From: Cellulomonas soli
Lineage (GTDB): Bacteria > Actinomycetota > Actinomycetes > Actinomycetales > Cellulomonadaceae
Assembly (NCBI RefSeq): GCF_013409305.1
Contig: NZ_JACBZJ010000001.1
Location: 992,001 to 1,056,000, forward strand
Direction: 5' to 3'
Length of the DNA stretch: 64,000 nt
Below, one piece after another: positions 7,605 through 17,443 of this stretch. Below the pieces are notes generated by a model. That model saw nothing but the letters and a program-made list of their open reading frames with translations. It did no database searches and had not been told where the DNA came from. The position numbers were made by a program, and so were the translations under genes. Numbering within the stretch: the stretch's first letter is position 1; every line of letters starts with the position of its first letter.

Positions 7605-8384
7605 GCGCATCCAGGTGGTGCGCTGGCGGGCGATCGCCGTGATCGCGGTGACCCGGTCGGGGTCGAGCCGCAACGGCATCCGACGGAAGACCGACGGCAC
7701 GTCCTGCCGCGAGACGGCGACGGCGTCCTGCGTGCGCGGCTCCTGCGAGACCTCGAGGTCACCCTGCAGCACGACCATGCCCCGCACGGTCACCGCCGCG
7801 ACCCCGCTCGCGTGCAGCAGACCCTGCACCCGGACCGCCTCCAGGCGGGCGTCGCGCAGGTACGGCACCGGTCGGCCGTCGACCTCGATCCGACGTCCGT
7901 CGACGCACACCCGCTGACCGGGATGGCGGCGCTCGGAGACGGCGAAGATCCCACCGGGTCCGATGAGCAGGTGCTCGACGACCGTGCCCTGCCGGCCGAG
8001 CGGCACGTCGTGCAGCGCCTGCCAGCCCTCGTCGACCAGGCGGTCCAGCCGCACACCCACCGGGCTGCCGCGCTCCATGCGCTCGCGACGGTCCGCCTCG
8101 AGCTCGGCCGCGGACATCGGGCCGAGCCAGGCGCGCATCGACGCCTCGTCCAGCGCGTCGAGCGCGTCCCGCGGTCCGGGCAGCGGCATGACCAGCTCGG
8201 TGACGTCCGAGCGCAGGAAGGCCTGCACCGCGCGGCGCAGCTGGGGCTCGAGCAGCGGGTCGTCGATCGCGACCTCGCCGGACTGCAGGTCGACGGAACC
8301 GGCGCGGGCGCCGGTCGACTCCGTGACGAACAGACGGTCCGCGCCGTAGCGCCGCCACCGCCTCACCGTCAGCACCGTCTCCAC
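7602..8384 (-). CDS. NERD domain-containing protein
   Basis: About 260 residues. The C-terminal half shows the nuclease-related domain pattern GWQALHDVPLG, VVEHLLIGPGGIFAVSE and GRRIEVDGRPVPYLRDA, as in NERD proteins. The canonical DHLxxGPxGxFxIETK core is altered: D is replaced by E and the TK part by ERRH, so nuclease activity is doubtful. The N-terminal 100 residues hold no domain I can name. GTG at 8384 is chosen because the upstream extension is low-complexity Arg/Pro/Gly sequence; it has no good ribosome site, so the start is uncertain. Confidence 0.65.
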   Translation of the reverse strand: METVLTVRRWRRYGADRLFVTESTGARAGSVDLQSGEVAIDDPLLEPQLRRAVQAFLRSDVTELVMPLPGPRDALDALDEASMRAWLGPMSAAELEADRRERMERGSPVGVRLDRLVDEGWQALHDVPLGRQGTVVEHLLIGPGGIFAVSERRHPGQRVCVDGRRIEVDGRPVPYLRDARLEAVRVQGLLHASGVAAVTVRGMVVLQGDLEVSQEPRTQDAVAVSRQDVPSVFRRMPLRLDPDRVTAITAIARQRTTWMR

Positions 8385-8562
8385 GAGACCATTATCGGCA
8401 CCTGTGAGCCCGGACTTCAGGTCCGTCCGCGACCTGGCCGGTCCCGGAGGGCGTGTCGCGGGTCCCGGCGACGGGCGTGTCGCCCCCGTTCCCGGGCGAA
8501 CCCGGGCACAGGCGGCGTCCACGCAGGTCATCTGCCGGATCCGGACGCCGCCGAACGGGTGA

Positions 8563-8590
8563 CCCGGGCAGGGTGAAGTCCCCGCCCGGG
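8563..8590 (-). terminator. Terminator downstream of msrB
   Basis: CCCGGGC (8563-8569) and GCCCGGG (8584-8590) form a perfect 7-bp stem with a 14-base loop, 8 bases beyond the msrB stop codon on the minus strand. No T-rich run follows. Confidence 0.6.
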
Positions 8591-8598
8591 CGGGGCGC

Positions 8599-9027
8599 TC
8601 AGCCCTCCTGGGGCTCGGACGCAGGCTCGGACGTGGCCTCGAACGTCAGGCTCACCGAGTTCATGCAGAACCGGTCACCGGTCGGGGTCTGCGGGGCGTC
8701 GTCGAACACGTGCCCCAGGTGCGACCCGCAGCGGGCGCACCGCACCTCGGTGCGCGCCATGCCGAGCGTGCGGTCCTCGACCAGCTGCACCCGGTCCCCC
8801 GCGAGCGGCGAGAAGAAGCTCGGCCACCCGCAGTGCGAGTCGAACTTGGTCTCGGAGCGGAACAGCTCCTCGCCGCACGCCCGACAGCGGTACACGCCCT
8901 CGCGGTGCTCGTCCAGCAGCGCACCCGTCCAGGGGCGTTCGGTGGCGGCCTGGCGCAGCACCGCGAACTCCTGCGGCTCCAGCAGCAGCCGCCACTCCTC
9001 GTCGGACCTCGTCACGTCGTATCCCAT
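8599..9027 (-). CDS. msrB: Peptide-methionine (R)-S-oxide reductase MsrB
   Basis: A 142-residue cytosolic repair enzyme that reduces the R epimer of methionine sulfoxide in proteins. Zinc-binding pairs are visible as CRAC (C48, C51) and CARC near residue 97. HCGWPSF and HLGHVF are the family signatures, and RFCMNS carries the catalytic cysteine C121. The resolving-cysteine position near W/F63 appears to be absent, so thioredoxin or another thiol may reduce it directly. ATG at 9027 gives the family's normal length; the open frame continues upstream without a ribosome site. Confidence 0.93.
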   Translation of the reverse strand: MGYDVTRSDEEWRLLLEPQEFAVLRQAATERPWTGALLDEHREGVYRCRACGEELFRSETKFDSHCGWPSFFSPLAGDRVQLVEDRTLGMARTEVRCARCGSHLGHVFDDAPQTPTGDRFCMNSVSLTFEATSEPASEPQEG

Positions 9028-9157
9028 GCCCGCTGCAACACCGCACGCGTCGCGGACGTTCCGGAGGCCGACCAGCACCGACGCTCGCCTGCAGGCGCCT
9101 GTAGGCGTTCGACCGGGTGAGGTCTGTGCTCCATCCGGGGGACAGTGCGGGTCACCG

Positions 9158-9185
9158 CTCAACAGGACAGCACCACCCGTCGATG
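9158..9185 (+). promoter_or_regulatory. CTCA-N18-TCGATG promoter-like element
   Basis: CTCA (9158-9161), an 18-base spacer and TCGATG (9180-9185) lie about 80 bases before the sensor-GGDEF-EAL gene. The layout matches elements at 15913 (N18) and 51021 (N17). It resembles FliA/WhiG-type flagellar sigma promoters. This is a pattern match by eye only. Confidence 0.3.
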
Positions 9186-9228
9186 GGCACTCTCGACACG
9201 TGCACCGCGGCCGTTGCGCGGGGCACGA

Positions 9229-9246
9229 TGCGGACGCACGTCCGCA
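9229..9246. promoter_or_regulatory. 18-base inverted repeat before the sensor-GGDEF-EAL gene
   Basis: TGCGGACG-CA-CGTCCGCA has perfect 8-bp arms around a 2-base centre. It ends 20 bases before the ATG, between the promoter-like element and the ribosome site. It could be an operator or a short leader hairpin. Confidence 0.45.
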
Positions 9247-9266
9247 CGTCCCGGCGAAGGAGCACG

Positions 9267-12200
9267 ATGGAGCAGTCGGACACGGTCCTGGTGCTGATCT
9301 CCTTCACCGGCGGCTTCTACTTCGGGGAGTCGCTCGCCGGGATCCAGCACGAGGTCGCCCGGGCCGGCGGACGCCTCGTCGTGCACCAGACCTCGGCCCA
9401 GGTGCTGCCGTACGTCGAGGCCGACCTCCCGCAGGCCACGACACCGGTCGCGTGGGGGCACGCGGTGGGAGCCATCTCGGTCGCCGGCGCTGCCGGACGC
9501 AGCTCGCTCGAACGACTCACCGAGTCAGGGGTGCCCGTCGTCCTCGCCTCGCAGAGCATCCCGGGGTTCCCGGCCCCCGTGGCCATGCCCGACAACCTGG
9601 GCGGGACCTCGGCGGCCTTGGCGCACCTGCTCGGGCACGGGCACACGCGCATCGGGTTCGTCGGCAACATCGCCGGTACCGACATGCGCGAGCGCTACGC
9701 GGCGTACCACCAGACGCTCGTCGACCACGGCCTCGCGCCGGAGCCGACGCACTTCCTGCCGTGCGCGGAGAACGGCGAGATCGGCGGGACGCAGGCCGCG
9801 GAGCGCTTCCTGGCGCTCCCCGAGCGCCCCACGGCGGTCATGTGCGCCACCGACCGCAACGCGATCGGGTTCCTGTCCCGCGTGCGCAGAGCGGGCCTGT
9901 CCGTCCCGGAGGACGTCGCGGTCATCGGCTTCGACAACATCGAGGCCGGCGCCTACGCCGTCCCCGCGCTGGCCACGGTCGACCAGAAGTTCCACGCCGT
10001 CGGCGCGCTCGCCGGCCGGCTGCTGGTCCGGCTCGTCGAGGACGGTCCCGACGCGTTCCCGGGCGGGACCGTGGAGCACGCGCCGAGCGCGTACGTCGTG
10101 CCCCGCAGCTCCTGCGGGTGCACCGGCGACGCCGTCCGACCGCCGATGCGGATCGCGCCGCCCGAGCGGCCTGGTGCGTCGACGCGTCCGATCGCCGTCA
10201 CACCCCCGACCCAGGACCTGGCTCCCGAGGCCCGCCTGCGGGCCGACCTGACCGCCGCGCTGGAGACGGACCGGTCCTCCGGTGCCACCGAGCACGTCGA
10301 GGCGACGGCCCTGGCCGTCGAGAATCTCGTGCTCGACGCGCTCCGCACCGGGCTCGTCCCGCCCGCCGACCACGTCGCCGGGGCCGTGGAGGCCGCCAGC
10401 CGCGCGCTGCTGCGCGCCGAGGGCCTCGACGAGCTGATCTCGGCGATCGACACCTACCTTCGCAGGGTCGCAGCGACCGGTCTGCGCGACGACGGGGACA
10501 GCAGGGACGGCGCCAGCGGGGCGCTGCCTGACCTCGAGAGGCTCCGGCTCACGATCGGCGCCCTGCGGGCTCGCCTGACGGCCACACGCTCCCACCTGCA
10601 CGCCGCCCGCTACCTGCAGCGCTCGCTCAGCGCCGAGGAGTCCTTGTTCGAGGGATACCTCGTCGGGCGATCACTGCTCGGCGCGGACGCCGCACCGCCC
10701 GAGCAGCTGGCGTGGCTCGCCGGTACGCACGTCCGTGTCGGTGCACTCGCCCTGTGGCGGGAGGGCGAGCTGGAGATCACCGGGGCGCACGACCCCGGAC
10801 TGGTGCTGCCCGACCTCGCCGGTCGCCGGATGCCACCCGAGCAGTTCCCGCCGTCGGAGATCCTCGACCAGGTCCGCTCGCACGCCGGCGAGGTCGCCTA
10901 CGTGATCCCTGTGCGGTCGCCGGGGCGCGAGTGGGGCCTGCTCGCCCTGGTCGCCGGGATCGACGTCGACTCCAACCGGGAGACCTACACCCACTGGTCG
11001 TCGCTGCTCGCCTCCGCCTTCGACCAGCACGACCTGATCCGGGCCGTGCGGCAGTCGGAGGAGCGGCACGGCCTGCTGGCGTCCGCCCTCAACGAGGGCC
11101 TGTGGGAGCTGGACACGGCCACGAAGGAGGTCACCTTCTCCGCCCGCGGCCTCGCGCTGCTCGGTCTCGAGCACCTGCCGCACGCGCACCGGCTCGGCGT
11201 CTGGCGCCGATGTGTGCACGAGGGCGACCTCGAGCACCTGGAACGCACGATCCGGGACGTGGCCGCCGGTACGCTCCCCGTCGCCGAGATCGAGTACCGG
11301 TACCGCGGCCCCTTGGACCCTGAGCACCGGTGGATGATGGTGCGGGTCATGCCCTCGGCCCGGCGCAGCGACGGCAGGGCCGCCCGGCTCATCGGCACCA
11401 TGGGCGACATCACCCGACGCAAGCAGTTGGAGGAGGAGCTGCGTCGGCACGCGCTGTACGACCCTGCGACGGGTCTGCCGAACCGCCGCATGTTCCTCGA
11501 CCGGCTGCGCCAGTCCGTGTCCCGCGCCCACCTGGACGGCGCACCGTTCGCGGTCGTGTTCCTCGACCTCGACCGGTTCAAGGTCGTCAACGACTCGCTC
11601 GGCCACCAGACCGGCGACCGGCTGCTGCGGGCCGTCAGCGAACGGCTCGCGGCGGTCCTGCGCCCGACCGACATGGCTGCACGGTTCGGCGGCGACGAGT
11701 TCGCCGTCCTGCTCGACGGCATCGAGCCGTTGGCCGTGCACGCCGTCGCGCGGCGACTCATCGAGAGCCTGTCGCGCCCGTTCGAGGTCGACGGGCACTC
11801 CCTGTGGGTCACGGCGAGCCTGGGCGTCGCCTCGAGCGCCGTGCCGTACACGGACGCCGAGGACGTGCTGCGCGACGCCGACACCGCGATGTACCACGCC
11901 AAGACGCACGAGCCGGGCAGCGCGGCGTTCTTCGACTCGGCCATGCACCAGGACGCCCTGCAGCACCTGAGCCTGCAGGCCGAGGTGCAGCTCGCGCTCG
12001 ACCGCGACGAGTTCGAGGTCTACTACCAGCCGATCGTCGAGCTCGACGACTCCCCCGTCGCCCGGTTCGAGGCGCTCGTGCGGTGGAATCATCCGACCCG
12101 TGGCCTCGTGCTGCCCGGCACGTTCCTGCCGCTCATGGAGGAGACCGGGCTGATCGTGCGCCTCGGCCAGAGGGTCGTCGAGAGCACCTGCCGGGACGTC

Positions 12201-12746
12201 GCGCAGTGGCGCACCGCCTACGAGGGCCCGGTGACGGTGAGCGTGAACCTGTCCGACCGGGAGTTCTGGCACACCGGCCTCGCGCAGCACGTCCTGGACT
12301 GCCTCGCACGCCACGAGCTGCCCGCCGAGTGCCTCACGCTGGAGATCACCGAGGGCGTGATCGCCCGCCGCCCCGAGCTCGCCGACCAGCTGCTGCGCCA
12401 GTTCCACGCGGCAGGGCTGCAGCTGCACATCGACGACTTCGGCACGGGTCACTCGTCGCTGCAGACGTTGCACCGCTACCCGGTCGACGCGCTCAAGATC
12501 GACCGCTCCTTCGTGCACGGCCTGGCCGAGGAGCAGCAGTCGCGCGAGCTCGTCCGTGCGATCGTCGCGATGGGGCGCGCGCTCGGGCTGACGGTCATCG
12601 CTGAAGGGGTCGAGACACGCGAACAGCTGGCGATCCTGCGGGACGTCGGCTGCGAGAGCGCACAGGGCTTCCTGTTCGACCGGGCGCTGCCCGCGGACCG
12701 GGCCGCCGCCCTGCTCGGCACCCCGCCGGTCGAGGCGGCCGTCTGA
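9267..12746 (+). CDS. LacI-type sugar-binding sensor fused to PAS-GGDEF-EAL
   Basis: A 1,159-residue cytosolic protein predicted to make and degrade c-di-GMP. Residues 1-285 or so resemble the ligand-binding half of LacI/GalR regulators ([26 protein letters not shown]) and end in a Cys-rich SSCGCTGD, but no helix-turn-helix precedes them. A helical linker and a GAF-like segment follow, then a PAS domain near 605-720. GGDEF is at 808-812 with the allosteric RxxD site five residues before it (RPTD). EAL is at 935-937 with DDFGTG and EGVET, so both activities look intact. The start is ATG after a GAAGGAG ribosome site. No TM segments or signal peptide: the ligand is sensed inside the cell. Confidence 0.9.
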   Translation: MEQSDTVLVLISFTGGFYFGESLAGIQHEVARAGGRLVVHQTSAQVLPYVEADLPQATTPVAWGHAVGAISVAGAAGRSSLERLTESGVPVVLASQSIPGFPAPVAMPDNLGGTSAALAHLLGHGHTRIGFVGNIAGTDMRERYAAYHQTLVDHGLAPEPTHFLPCAENGEIGGTQAAERFLALPERPTAVMCATDRNAIGFLSRVRRAGLSVPEDVAVIGFDNIEAGAYAVPALATVDQKFHAVGALAGRLLVRLVEDGPDAFPGGTVEHAPSAYVVPRSSCGCTGDAVRPPMRIAPPERPGASTRPIAVTPPTQDLAPEARLRADLTAALETDRSSGATEHVEATALAVENLVLDALRTGLVPPADHVAGAVEAASRALLRAEGLDELISAIDTYLRRVAATGLRDDGDSRDGASGALPDLERLRLTIGALRARLTATRSHLHAARYLQRSLSAEESLFEGYLVGRSLLGADAAPPEQLAWLAGTHVRVGALALWREGELEITGAHDPGLVLPDLAGRRMPPEQFPPSEILDQVRSHAGEVAYVIPVRSPGREWGLLALVAGIDVDSNRETYTHWSSLLASAFDQHDLIRAVRQSEERHGLLASALNEGLWELDTATKEVTFSARGLALLGLEHLPHAHRLGVWRRCVHEGDLEHLERTIRDVAAGTLPVAEIEYRYRGPLDPEHRWMMVRVMPSARRSDGRAARLIGTMGDITRRKQLEEELRRHALYDPATGLPNRRMFLDRLRQSVSRAHLDGAPFAVVFLDLDRFKVVNDSLGHQTGDRLLRAVSERLAAVLRPTDMAARFGGDEFAVLLDGIEPLAVHAVARRLIESLSRPFEVDGHSLWVTASLGVASSAVPYTDAEDVLRDADTAMYHAKTHEPGSAAFFDSAMHQDALQHLSLQAEVQLALDRDEFEVYYQPIVELDDSPVARFEALVRWNHPTRGLVLPGTFLPLMEETGLIVRLGQRVVESTCRDVAQWRTAYEGPVTVSVNLSDREFWHTGLAQHVLDCLARHELPAECLTLEITEGVIARRPELADQLLRQFHAAGLQLHIDDFGTGHSSLQTLHRYPVDALKIDRSFVHGLAEEQQSRELVRAIVAMGRALGLTVIAEGVETREQLAILRDVGCESAQGFLFDRALPADRAAALLGTPPVEAAV

Positions 12747-12762
12747 CCTGCTGCGGGAGCGG

Positions 12763-13500
12763 TCAGGTGCTCTCGACGCGGACCTGACGCTGCTCGCGCT
12801 GCGTGCGCGCCACGTACGCGTACAGGTGGTCGGACGAGCGCTCGTCGAGGCCGACGAACCGGCAGCCGTAGTGCAGGACGCCCGAGACGGACTGCGTGCG
12901 CACCACGAGCGCCTGCACGCGCAGCGCCACCGCACCGCCACGGCTGGCCACCACGGACGGCAGGTCGAACCCGAGGATGTCCCCGACCTCGAGACGCGAG
13001 GTGCAGGTCAGCCGGGTCCCGTTGGCGGACAGGTCGATCACGGTGACGCCGACGCTGGCGAGGACCGGCTCGTCGGCAGGGTCCTCGTGCGCAGGGTCCT
13101 CGTCGGCCACGGCCTCGTCAGCGGGTGCATCCCCGTCCACGGCCGTGACGACGGGCGCGTCGGCGGGCAGGTGGTCGGCCGGGTCCGGCCGCACGGCCCG
13201 CTCCAGGGAGGCGATGCACAGCAGCCGCACGCTGACCCGCACGCCGTCGCGCTTCTGCACCACGGACTCGAGCTCGATGCCGCCGACCTCGACCACCGCG
13301 CCGACACGCACGACGTAGCCGGCGTACAGGCATTCACCCCGCACGTCGTCCAGCACGCGCAGCCGGACGTGCATCCCGGGCGTCAGCCCGCGGGCCAGCG
13401 ACTCGGGGACGACGGTCGCCTGGTGGCCGTCGAACGACCGGATGTGGCCCGTGACGTGGGATTCTGCGCCCGCCACGGTGCACGGACGCATCTCGTGCAA
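12763..13500 (-). CDS. PilZ domain c-di-GMP effector
   Basis: About 245 residues. An N-terminal YcgR-like beta domain (GHIRSFDGHQATVVPESL) is followed by a PilZ domain. RDGVRVSV supplies the two arginines and DLSANGTRL the DxSxxG signature, but roughly 50 acidic residues rich in ADE and P separate them, a long insert for the family. TTG at 13500 is chosen because AGGAGG sits exactly 6 bases upstream (13507-13512); ATG at 13491 and GTG at 13518 are alternatives. It lies between two GGDEF-EAL genes, so it is probably the receptor that turns local c-di-GMP into an effect on motility or matrix. Confidence 0.82.
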   Translation of the reverse strand: MHEMRPCTVAGAESHVTGHIRSFDGHQATVVPESLARGLTPGMHVRLRVLDDVRGECLYAGYVVRVGAVVEVGGIELESVVQKRDGVRVSVRLLCIASLERAVRPDPADHLPADAPVVTAVDGDAPADEAVADEDPAHEDPADEPVLASVGVTVIDLSANGTRLTCTSRLEVGDILGFDLPSVVASRGGAVALRVQALVVRTQSVSGVLHYGCRFVGLDERSSDHLYAYVARTQREQRQVRVEST

Positions 13501-13739
13501 GCTGGACCTCCTGAGCACCCGTGGCCGGCCCCGGCCGGGTCATGATCCGGAGGTTACCGTGCGGGCCGCCGGACCACGTAGGGCTCCCGGCCGCGGCGCG
13601 TCCCGCCCGACGCGCCGATCCGCCCCTGGTGCGTGGAATGTCGCAAACCGGGGCCCCACCGCCTACCCTTCGACTGTCCGCCACCCTCGTCCCGACGCAC
13701 GAACCGACCGTAAGAGCCCACCCAGCACGTGAGGTCCAG

Positions 13740-15854
13740 GTGACGTCTGCCGTCCGTCGGCGCTGGTCGCTCCCGCGGTACTTCGCGGTCGTGAGCGTCC
13801 TGGCGATGGGGGCGCTCGGCGTCGCGCTGGTGTGGGTCACGTCCTCGGTCATGACGACCCAGGCGCTGCGCGACGGCACCGCGATGGCCACCGCGGTCAG
13901 CTCGTACGCGACGGCGAGCGTGCCCGCGGACGCGTTCGCGGTCACCGGGGTCCTGTCCGGGGCGCAGACCGACGCGGTCGAACGGGCGATCGCCGGCTTC
14001 GGCGACCGGCTCATCGAGGTGCGGCTGTGGACCGCGGACGGCGTCCTGCTGTTCAGCTCGGTCGACCGGGTCACCACGGGCTTCCCCGACGGGGACCGCC
14101 TGGACCGCGTGATGGCCTCCGGGGACCCGGACGCCCGGGTTCTGGTGGACGTCAGCGGAGAGGCGACGAGCGCGGCGGACGTCGGCGGCACCGAGCGCGA
14201 CGTGCTCGACGTCTACACGCCCGTGCGGGTCTCCGACACGGCCGGCGCCGACGCCGGGTCGACTCTGCAGCCCGACGACATGGTCGGCGCCGCGGAGATC
14301 CTCCTCGACCACACCGAGACGTCCGCGGCCCTCGCCGACGCGGTGCGCACGGTCACGCTCGTCGTGGCCGGCGGGCTCCTCGCCCTGTTCCTGCTGCTGT
14401 TCCGCACCGTGATGACGACGTCCCGGCGCCTGCAGTCGACCGCCCTGGAGAACGCCCGGCTGGCGCTGCTCGACTCGCTCACCGGCCTGCCGAACCGGCG
14501 TCTGCTGGCCGACCGCATGCGTCGGGCCATCCTCGACGCGAGCCGCGACGACACCCGTGTCGGGCTCATGCTGCTGGACATCGACCGGTTCAAGGACATC
14601 AACGACTCGCTCGGCCACGACCGTGGCGACGAGCTGCTCGAGCAGGTCGCCGCCCGGCTGCGCGGTGCGCTGCGGCACGAGGACGTGGTCGCCCGGCTCG
14701 GCGGCGACGAGTTCGCGATCCTGCTCCCCGACGTGCGGTCCGTGGCCAACGCCGAACGCCTCGCGCAGCGGGTGCGGCACCTGTTCGTGCCGCCGTTCAC
14801 GCTCGGCGAGCTCCCGCTGCACGTCGACACGTCGGTCGGCGTCGCCTGCCTGCCCGACCACGCCGACGACGCGTCCTCGCTCATGCGCACCGCGGACATC
14901 GCCATGTACGCGGCGAAGAACCACCGCATGGGCGTCGCGGTGTACTCCCCGGACGAGGACGACTCCTCGCCGGCCCGCCTCGTCCTGCTCGGCGACCTGC
15001 ACCGGGCCCTCGCGCCCGAGCCGGGCAGCACGCCCGAGCTCGAGATGCACTACCAGCCGAAGGTCGCGCTGGCCTCGGGCCGGACGGTGGGCTTCGAGGC
15101 GCTCATGCGCTGGCGGCACCCCACCCGCGGCATGATCGCGCCGACGATCTTCGTGCCGCTGGCCGAGCAGTCGGGCCTCATCCACGACGTCACGCGGTTC
15201 GCCCTGACCGAGTGCGTGACCCAGCTCGCGCGGTGGCGTCGCGAGGGACACGACATCCCCGTCGCGGTGAACCTGTCAGCGCACGACGTGACGACCTCGC
15301 AGGTGGTCGACCTCATCGAGCAGCTGCTCACCGACCACGCGGTGCCCGCCTCGCTCCTCGAGGTCGAGATCACCGAGACGGCGCTCGTCGCCGACCGCTC
15401 CCGGGTGGTCCCGGTCCTCGAACGTCTCGGCGAGCTCGGCGTGCGCGTCGCGATCGACGACTTCGGCATCGGGAACACCTCGATCTCACAGCTGCGCGAC
15501 CTGCCCGTCGACGAGCTGAAGATCGACCGGCTGTTCGTCTCGGACCTGCGCGAGGGCGGGCGGGACGGTGCGGAGGTCGTCGTGCAGGCCATGGTCGACC
15601 TGGCGCACTCGTTCGGGCTGCGGGTCGTCGCCGAGGGCGTCGAGGACGAGTACATCGCCCGCATGCTGCGCGGTCTGGGCGTCGACCACGCGCAGGGCTT
15701 CCTGTACTCCGCGGCGGTCCCGGCCGACCAGGTGCCCGAGGTGCGTGCCTCCGCCGGCCGACGCCGGACCCGCGACGACGACGCCGCGCGGACCCCGGCG
15801 GCGAGCGTCGGCCGCAGCGCAGAACCGACACGTCGGACGGACCGCCCGGTCTGA
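13740..15854 (+). CDS. Membrane-anchored GGDEF-EAL protein
   Basis: A 704-residue bifunctional c-di-GMP enzyme. TM1 is near residues 12-34, an extracytoplasmic region covers about 35-200 (a possible CHASE/PDC-like sensor, not recognised precisely), and TM2 is near 202-225. GGDEF at 321-325 has the inhibitory RxxD site (RHED) five residues before it. EAL at 453-455 is followed by DDFGIG and EGVED, so both domains appear active. Start GTG at 13740 with GAGG five bases upstream; the frame upstream is open but not protein-like. Diverges from the PilZ gene; followed by the TasA-like/SipW genes. Confidence 0.9.
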   Translation: MTSAVRRRWSLPRYFAVVSVLAMGALGVALVWVTSSVMTTQALRDGTAMATAVSSYATASVPADAFAVTGVLSGAQTDAVERAIAGFGDRLIEVRLWTADGVLLFSSVDRVTTGFPDGDRLDRVMASGDPDARVLVDVSGEATSAADVGGTERDVLDVYTPVRVSDTAGADAGSTLQPDDMVGAAEILLDHTETSAALADAVRTVTLVVAGGLLALFLLLFRTVMTTSRRLQSTALENARLALLDSLTGLPNRRLLADRMRRAILDASRDDTRVGLMLLDIDRFKDINDSLGHDRGDELLEQVAARLRGALRHEDVVARLGGDEFAILLPDVRSVANAERLAQRVRHLFVPPFTLGELPLHVDTSVGVACLPDHADDASSLMRTADIAMYAAKNHRMGVAVYSPDEDDSSPARLVLLGDLHRALAPEPGSTPELEMHYQPKVALASGRTVGFEALMRWRHPTRGMIAPTIFVPLAEQSGLIHDVTRFALTECVTQLARWRREGHDIPVAVNLSAHDVTTSQVVDLIEQLLTDHAVPASLLEVEITETALVADRSRVVPVLERLGELGVRVAIDDFGIGNTSISQLRDLPVDELKIDRLFVSDLREGGRDGAEVVVQAMVDLAHSFGLRVVAEGVEDEYIARMLRGLGVDHAQGFLYSAAVPADQVPEVRASAGRRRTRDDDAARTPAASVGRSAEPTRRTDRPV

Positions 15855-15912
15855 CGCAAGACGACCGAGCGGGCACAACCGGGCACGAGTCACGACGAGT
15901 CGACACGGAACG

Positions 15913-15940
15913 CTCAAGTCCGGCGAGTCGCCGTCCGATA
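15913..15940 (+). promoter_or_regulatory. CTCA-N18-CCGATA promoter-like element
   Basis: CTCA (15913-15916) and CCGATA (15935-15940) are separated by 18 bases, 87 bases before the TasA-like gene. It is the best of three such elements in the window and resembles a FliA/WhiG-type promoter. It would link matrix-fibre expression to the motility or development sigma factor. Confidence 0.35.
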
Positions 15941-16026
15941 CCTACACTTTGAGCACCATCGTGGTGCCCCTCGGGGTCCCGCACCCGTTCCACGCACAGC
16001 ACCACGGCCCGAGGAGGGCACCCGCA

Positions 16027-16704
16027 GTGATCGACGACCTGCTCCAGGAGATGATCGACCCCGCCCCGGCGCCGCGTGACAAGCCGCGTCGACGCCGCAT
16101 GTGGGCGACCGTGGCGATCGTGGGCCTGTCGGTCGTCGGCGCCACCTCCCTGACCACCTCGGCGCTGTTCACCGACAACGACACCGTGCAGGCCGGGATC
16201 ATGTCCGGCACGGTCGACCTCGCGAGCGGGATCGGCACGTTCGACTTCCCGGCCGAGGGGCTCGCGCCCGGTGGCGCGACGGTCGCCCCGATCACCGTGT
16301 CGAACGACGGCTCGCTCGCGCTGCGGTACGCGGTGCGGTACTCGGCCGTCGCCGGCACGCCCGGCACGACCAACCCCGACCTGGAGACCCCGGCGGCCAC
16401 CGGCTCGCTGCAGGACGTCCTCTCGCTCAGCCTCTACGCGCTCGACGCGGCTGCCTGCACGGTGCAGGGCACCGCCGCGGCGACCCCGATCGCGTCGACC
16501 GGGTTCGGTCTGGCGGGCACCGACTCCGCCCTGCTCGGCGACGTCGCCCAGGGCGCGCAGGAGGGTGACCGGGCGCTCGCCGCACTCACCGGCGAGCCGC
16601 TGTGCGCGCGCGTCGACTTCGACCCGGCGGCCGGCAACGAGTACCAGAACACGGCCTCGGACATCACGATCCGTTTCGTCGCCGAGCAGACGGTCAACAA
16701 CTGA
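16027..16704 (+). CDS. TasA/CalY-like SipW-dependent exported protein
   Basis: A 225-residue secreted protein. After a charged N-terminus (DKPRRRRMW, residues 18-26) comes a hydrophobic segment and then TTSALFTDNDTVQAGIMSGTVDL, the form typical of SipW-dependent signal peptides and the first strand of TasA/camelysin proteins. A beta-rich domain follows (GGATVAPITVSNDGSLALRYAVRYS) and two cysteines may form a disulfide. Start GTG at 16027, with AGGAGG nine bases upstream. The signal peptidase gene starts 4 bases after its stop. The likely role is an extracellular fibre or matrix component; assembly into fibres is inference. Confidence 0.8.
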   Translation: MIDDLLQEMIDPAPAPRDKPRRRRMWATVAIVGLSVVGATSLTTSALFTDNDTVQAGIMSGTVDLASGIGTFDFPAEGLAPGGATVAPITVSNDGSLALRYAVRYSAVAGTPGTTNPDLETPAATGSLQDVLSLSLYALDAAACTVQGTAAATPIASTGFGLAGTDSALLGDVAQGAQEGDRALAALTGEPLCARVDFDPAAGNEYQNTASDITIRFVAEQTVNN

Positions 16705-16708
16705 GCCG

Positions 16709-17443
16709 ATGACCCGGGCCCGTCGGCAGACGCCGACCGTCGAGCGACGGCGGGTGGAGAACCGCCGCCGGACCCGGCGACCCCGGGAGGGCGCGCGGCC
16801 CTGGTGGCTGCGGGGGGTCACGGCGGTCCTGTGGACGGTCGTCGTGGTGTGCGGGCTGGCCTACGCGACGTCCTTGGCCGTCCCGCTCTGGTTCCAGGTG
16901 CACCAGCAGCGCCTGCTCGTGGTCACCTCGGGCTCCATGGCCCCGACGTTCAAGGCCGGCGACGCGGTCGTCCTGCGGCGCATCACCGACCCGTCCCAGC
17001 TCAAGGTCGGTCAGGTCGTCTCGTTCTGGCCAGTGGGCTCGCAGTCGCTGGTCACGCACCGTGTGGTCGAGCTGCACATGCTGCCGCAGCTCGAGGCGGA
17101 CCGGGTGGACCCGACGCGGTCCGTGCCGGTCCTCGACGACGCCGGGGAGCAGGTCGAGAACCCGTACATCGTGACCAAGGGCGACGCGAACCCCGAACGG
17201 GATCCCAACGCGACGCCGCTGACCCGCGTGCGCGGCGTCGTCCTGGCGGTGCACCAGGGCTGGGGGTGGGTGCTGCAGTGGGCCGGTTCCGCGCGAGGTC
17301 GGGCCGTGATGCTCGTGCCGCCGTTGCTGTCCCTGGCGACGCTGGAGATCATGGCGGTGGTGGGTGCGCGACGACGCCGCCCGCCCGCGGACTCACGACC
17401 TGCCGACGACGGGAGGGCCTTCGATGACCTCCTCCTCGACTGA
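16709..17443 (+). CDS. sipW: SipW-type signal peptidase I
   Basis: A 244-residue membrane signal peptidase. A strongly basic N-terminal tail is followed by TM1 near residues 36-58. TSGSMAPTF carries the catalytic serine S76, and VTHRV supplies H117 in place of the usual lysine, which defines the ER/SipW class. YIVTKGDANPERD and a C-terminal TM near 195-215 complete the family pattern. It sits between two proteins with SipW-type signals, so it presumably processes both. The start ATG is 4 bases after the preceding stop; its last 20 bases overlap the next small gene. Confidence 0.92.
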   Translation: MTRARRQTPTVERRRVENRRRTRRPREGARPWWLRGVTAVLWTVVVVCGLAYATSLAVPLWFQVHQQRLLVVTSGSMAPTFKAGDAVVLRRITDPSQLKVGQVVSFWPVGSQSLVTHRVVELHMLPQLEADRVDPTRSVPVLDDAGEQVENPYIVTKGDANPERDPNATPLTRVRGVVLAVHQGWGWVLQWAGSARGRAVMLVPPLLSLATLEIMAVVGARRRRPPADSRPADDGRAFDDLLLD

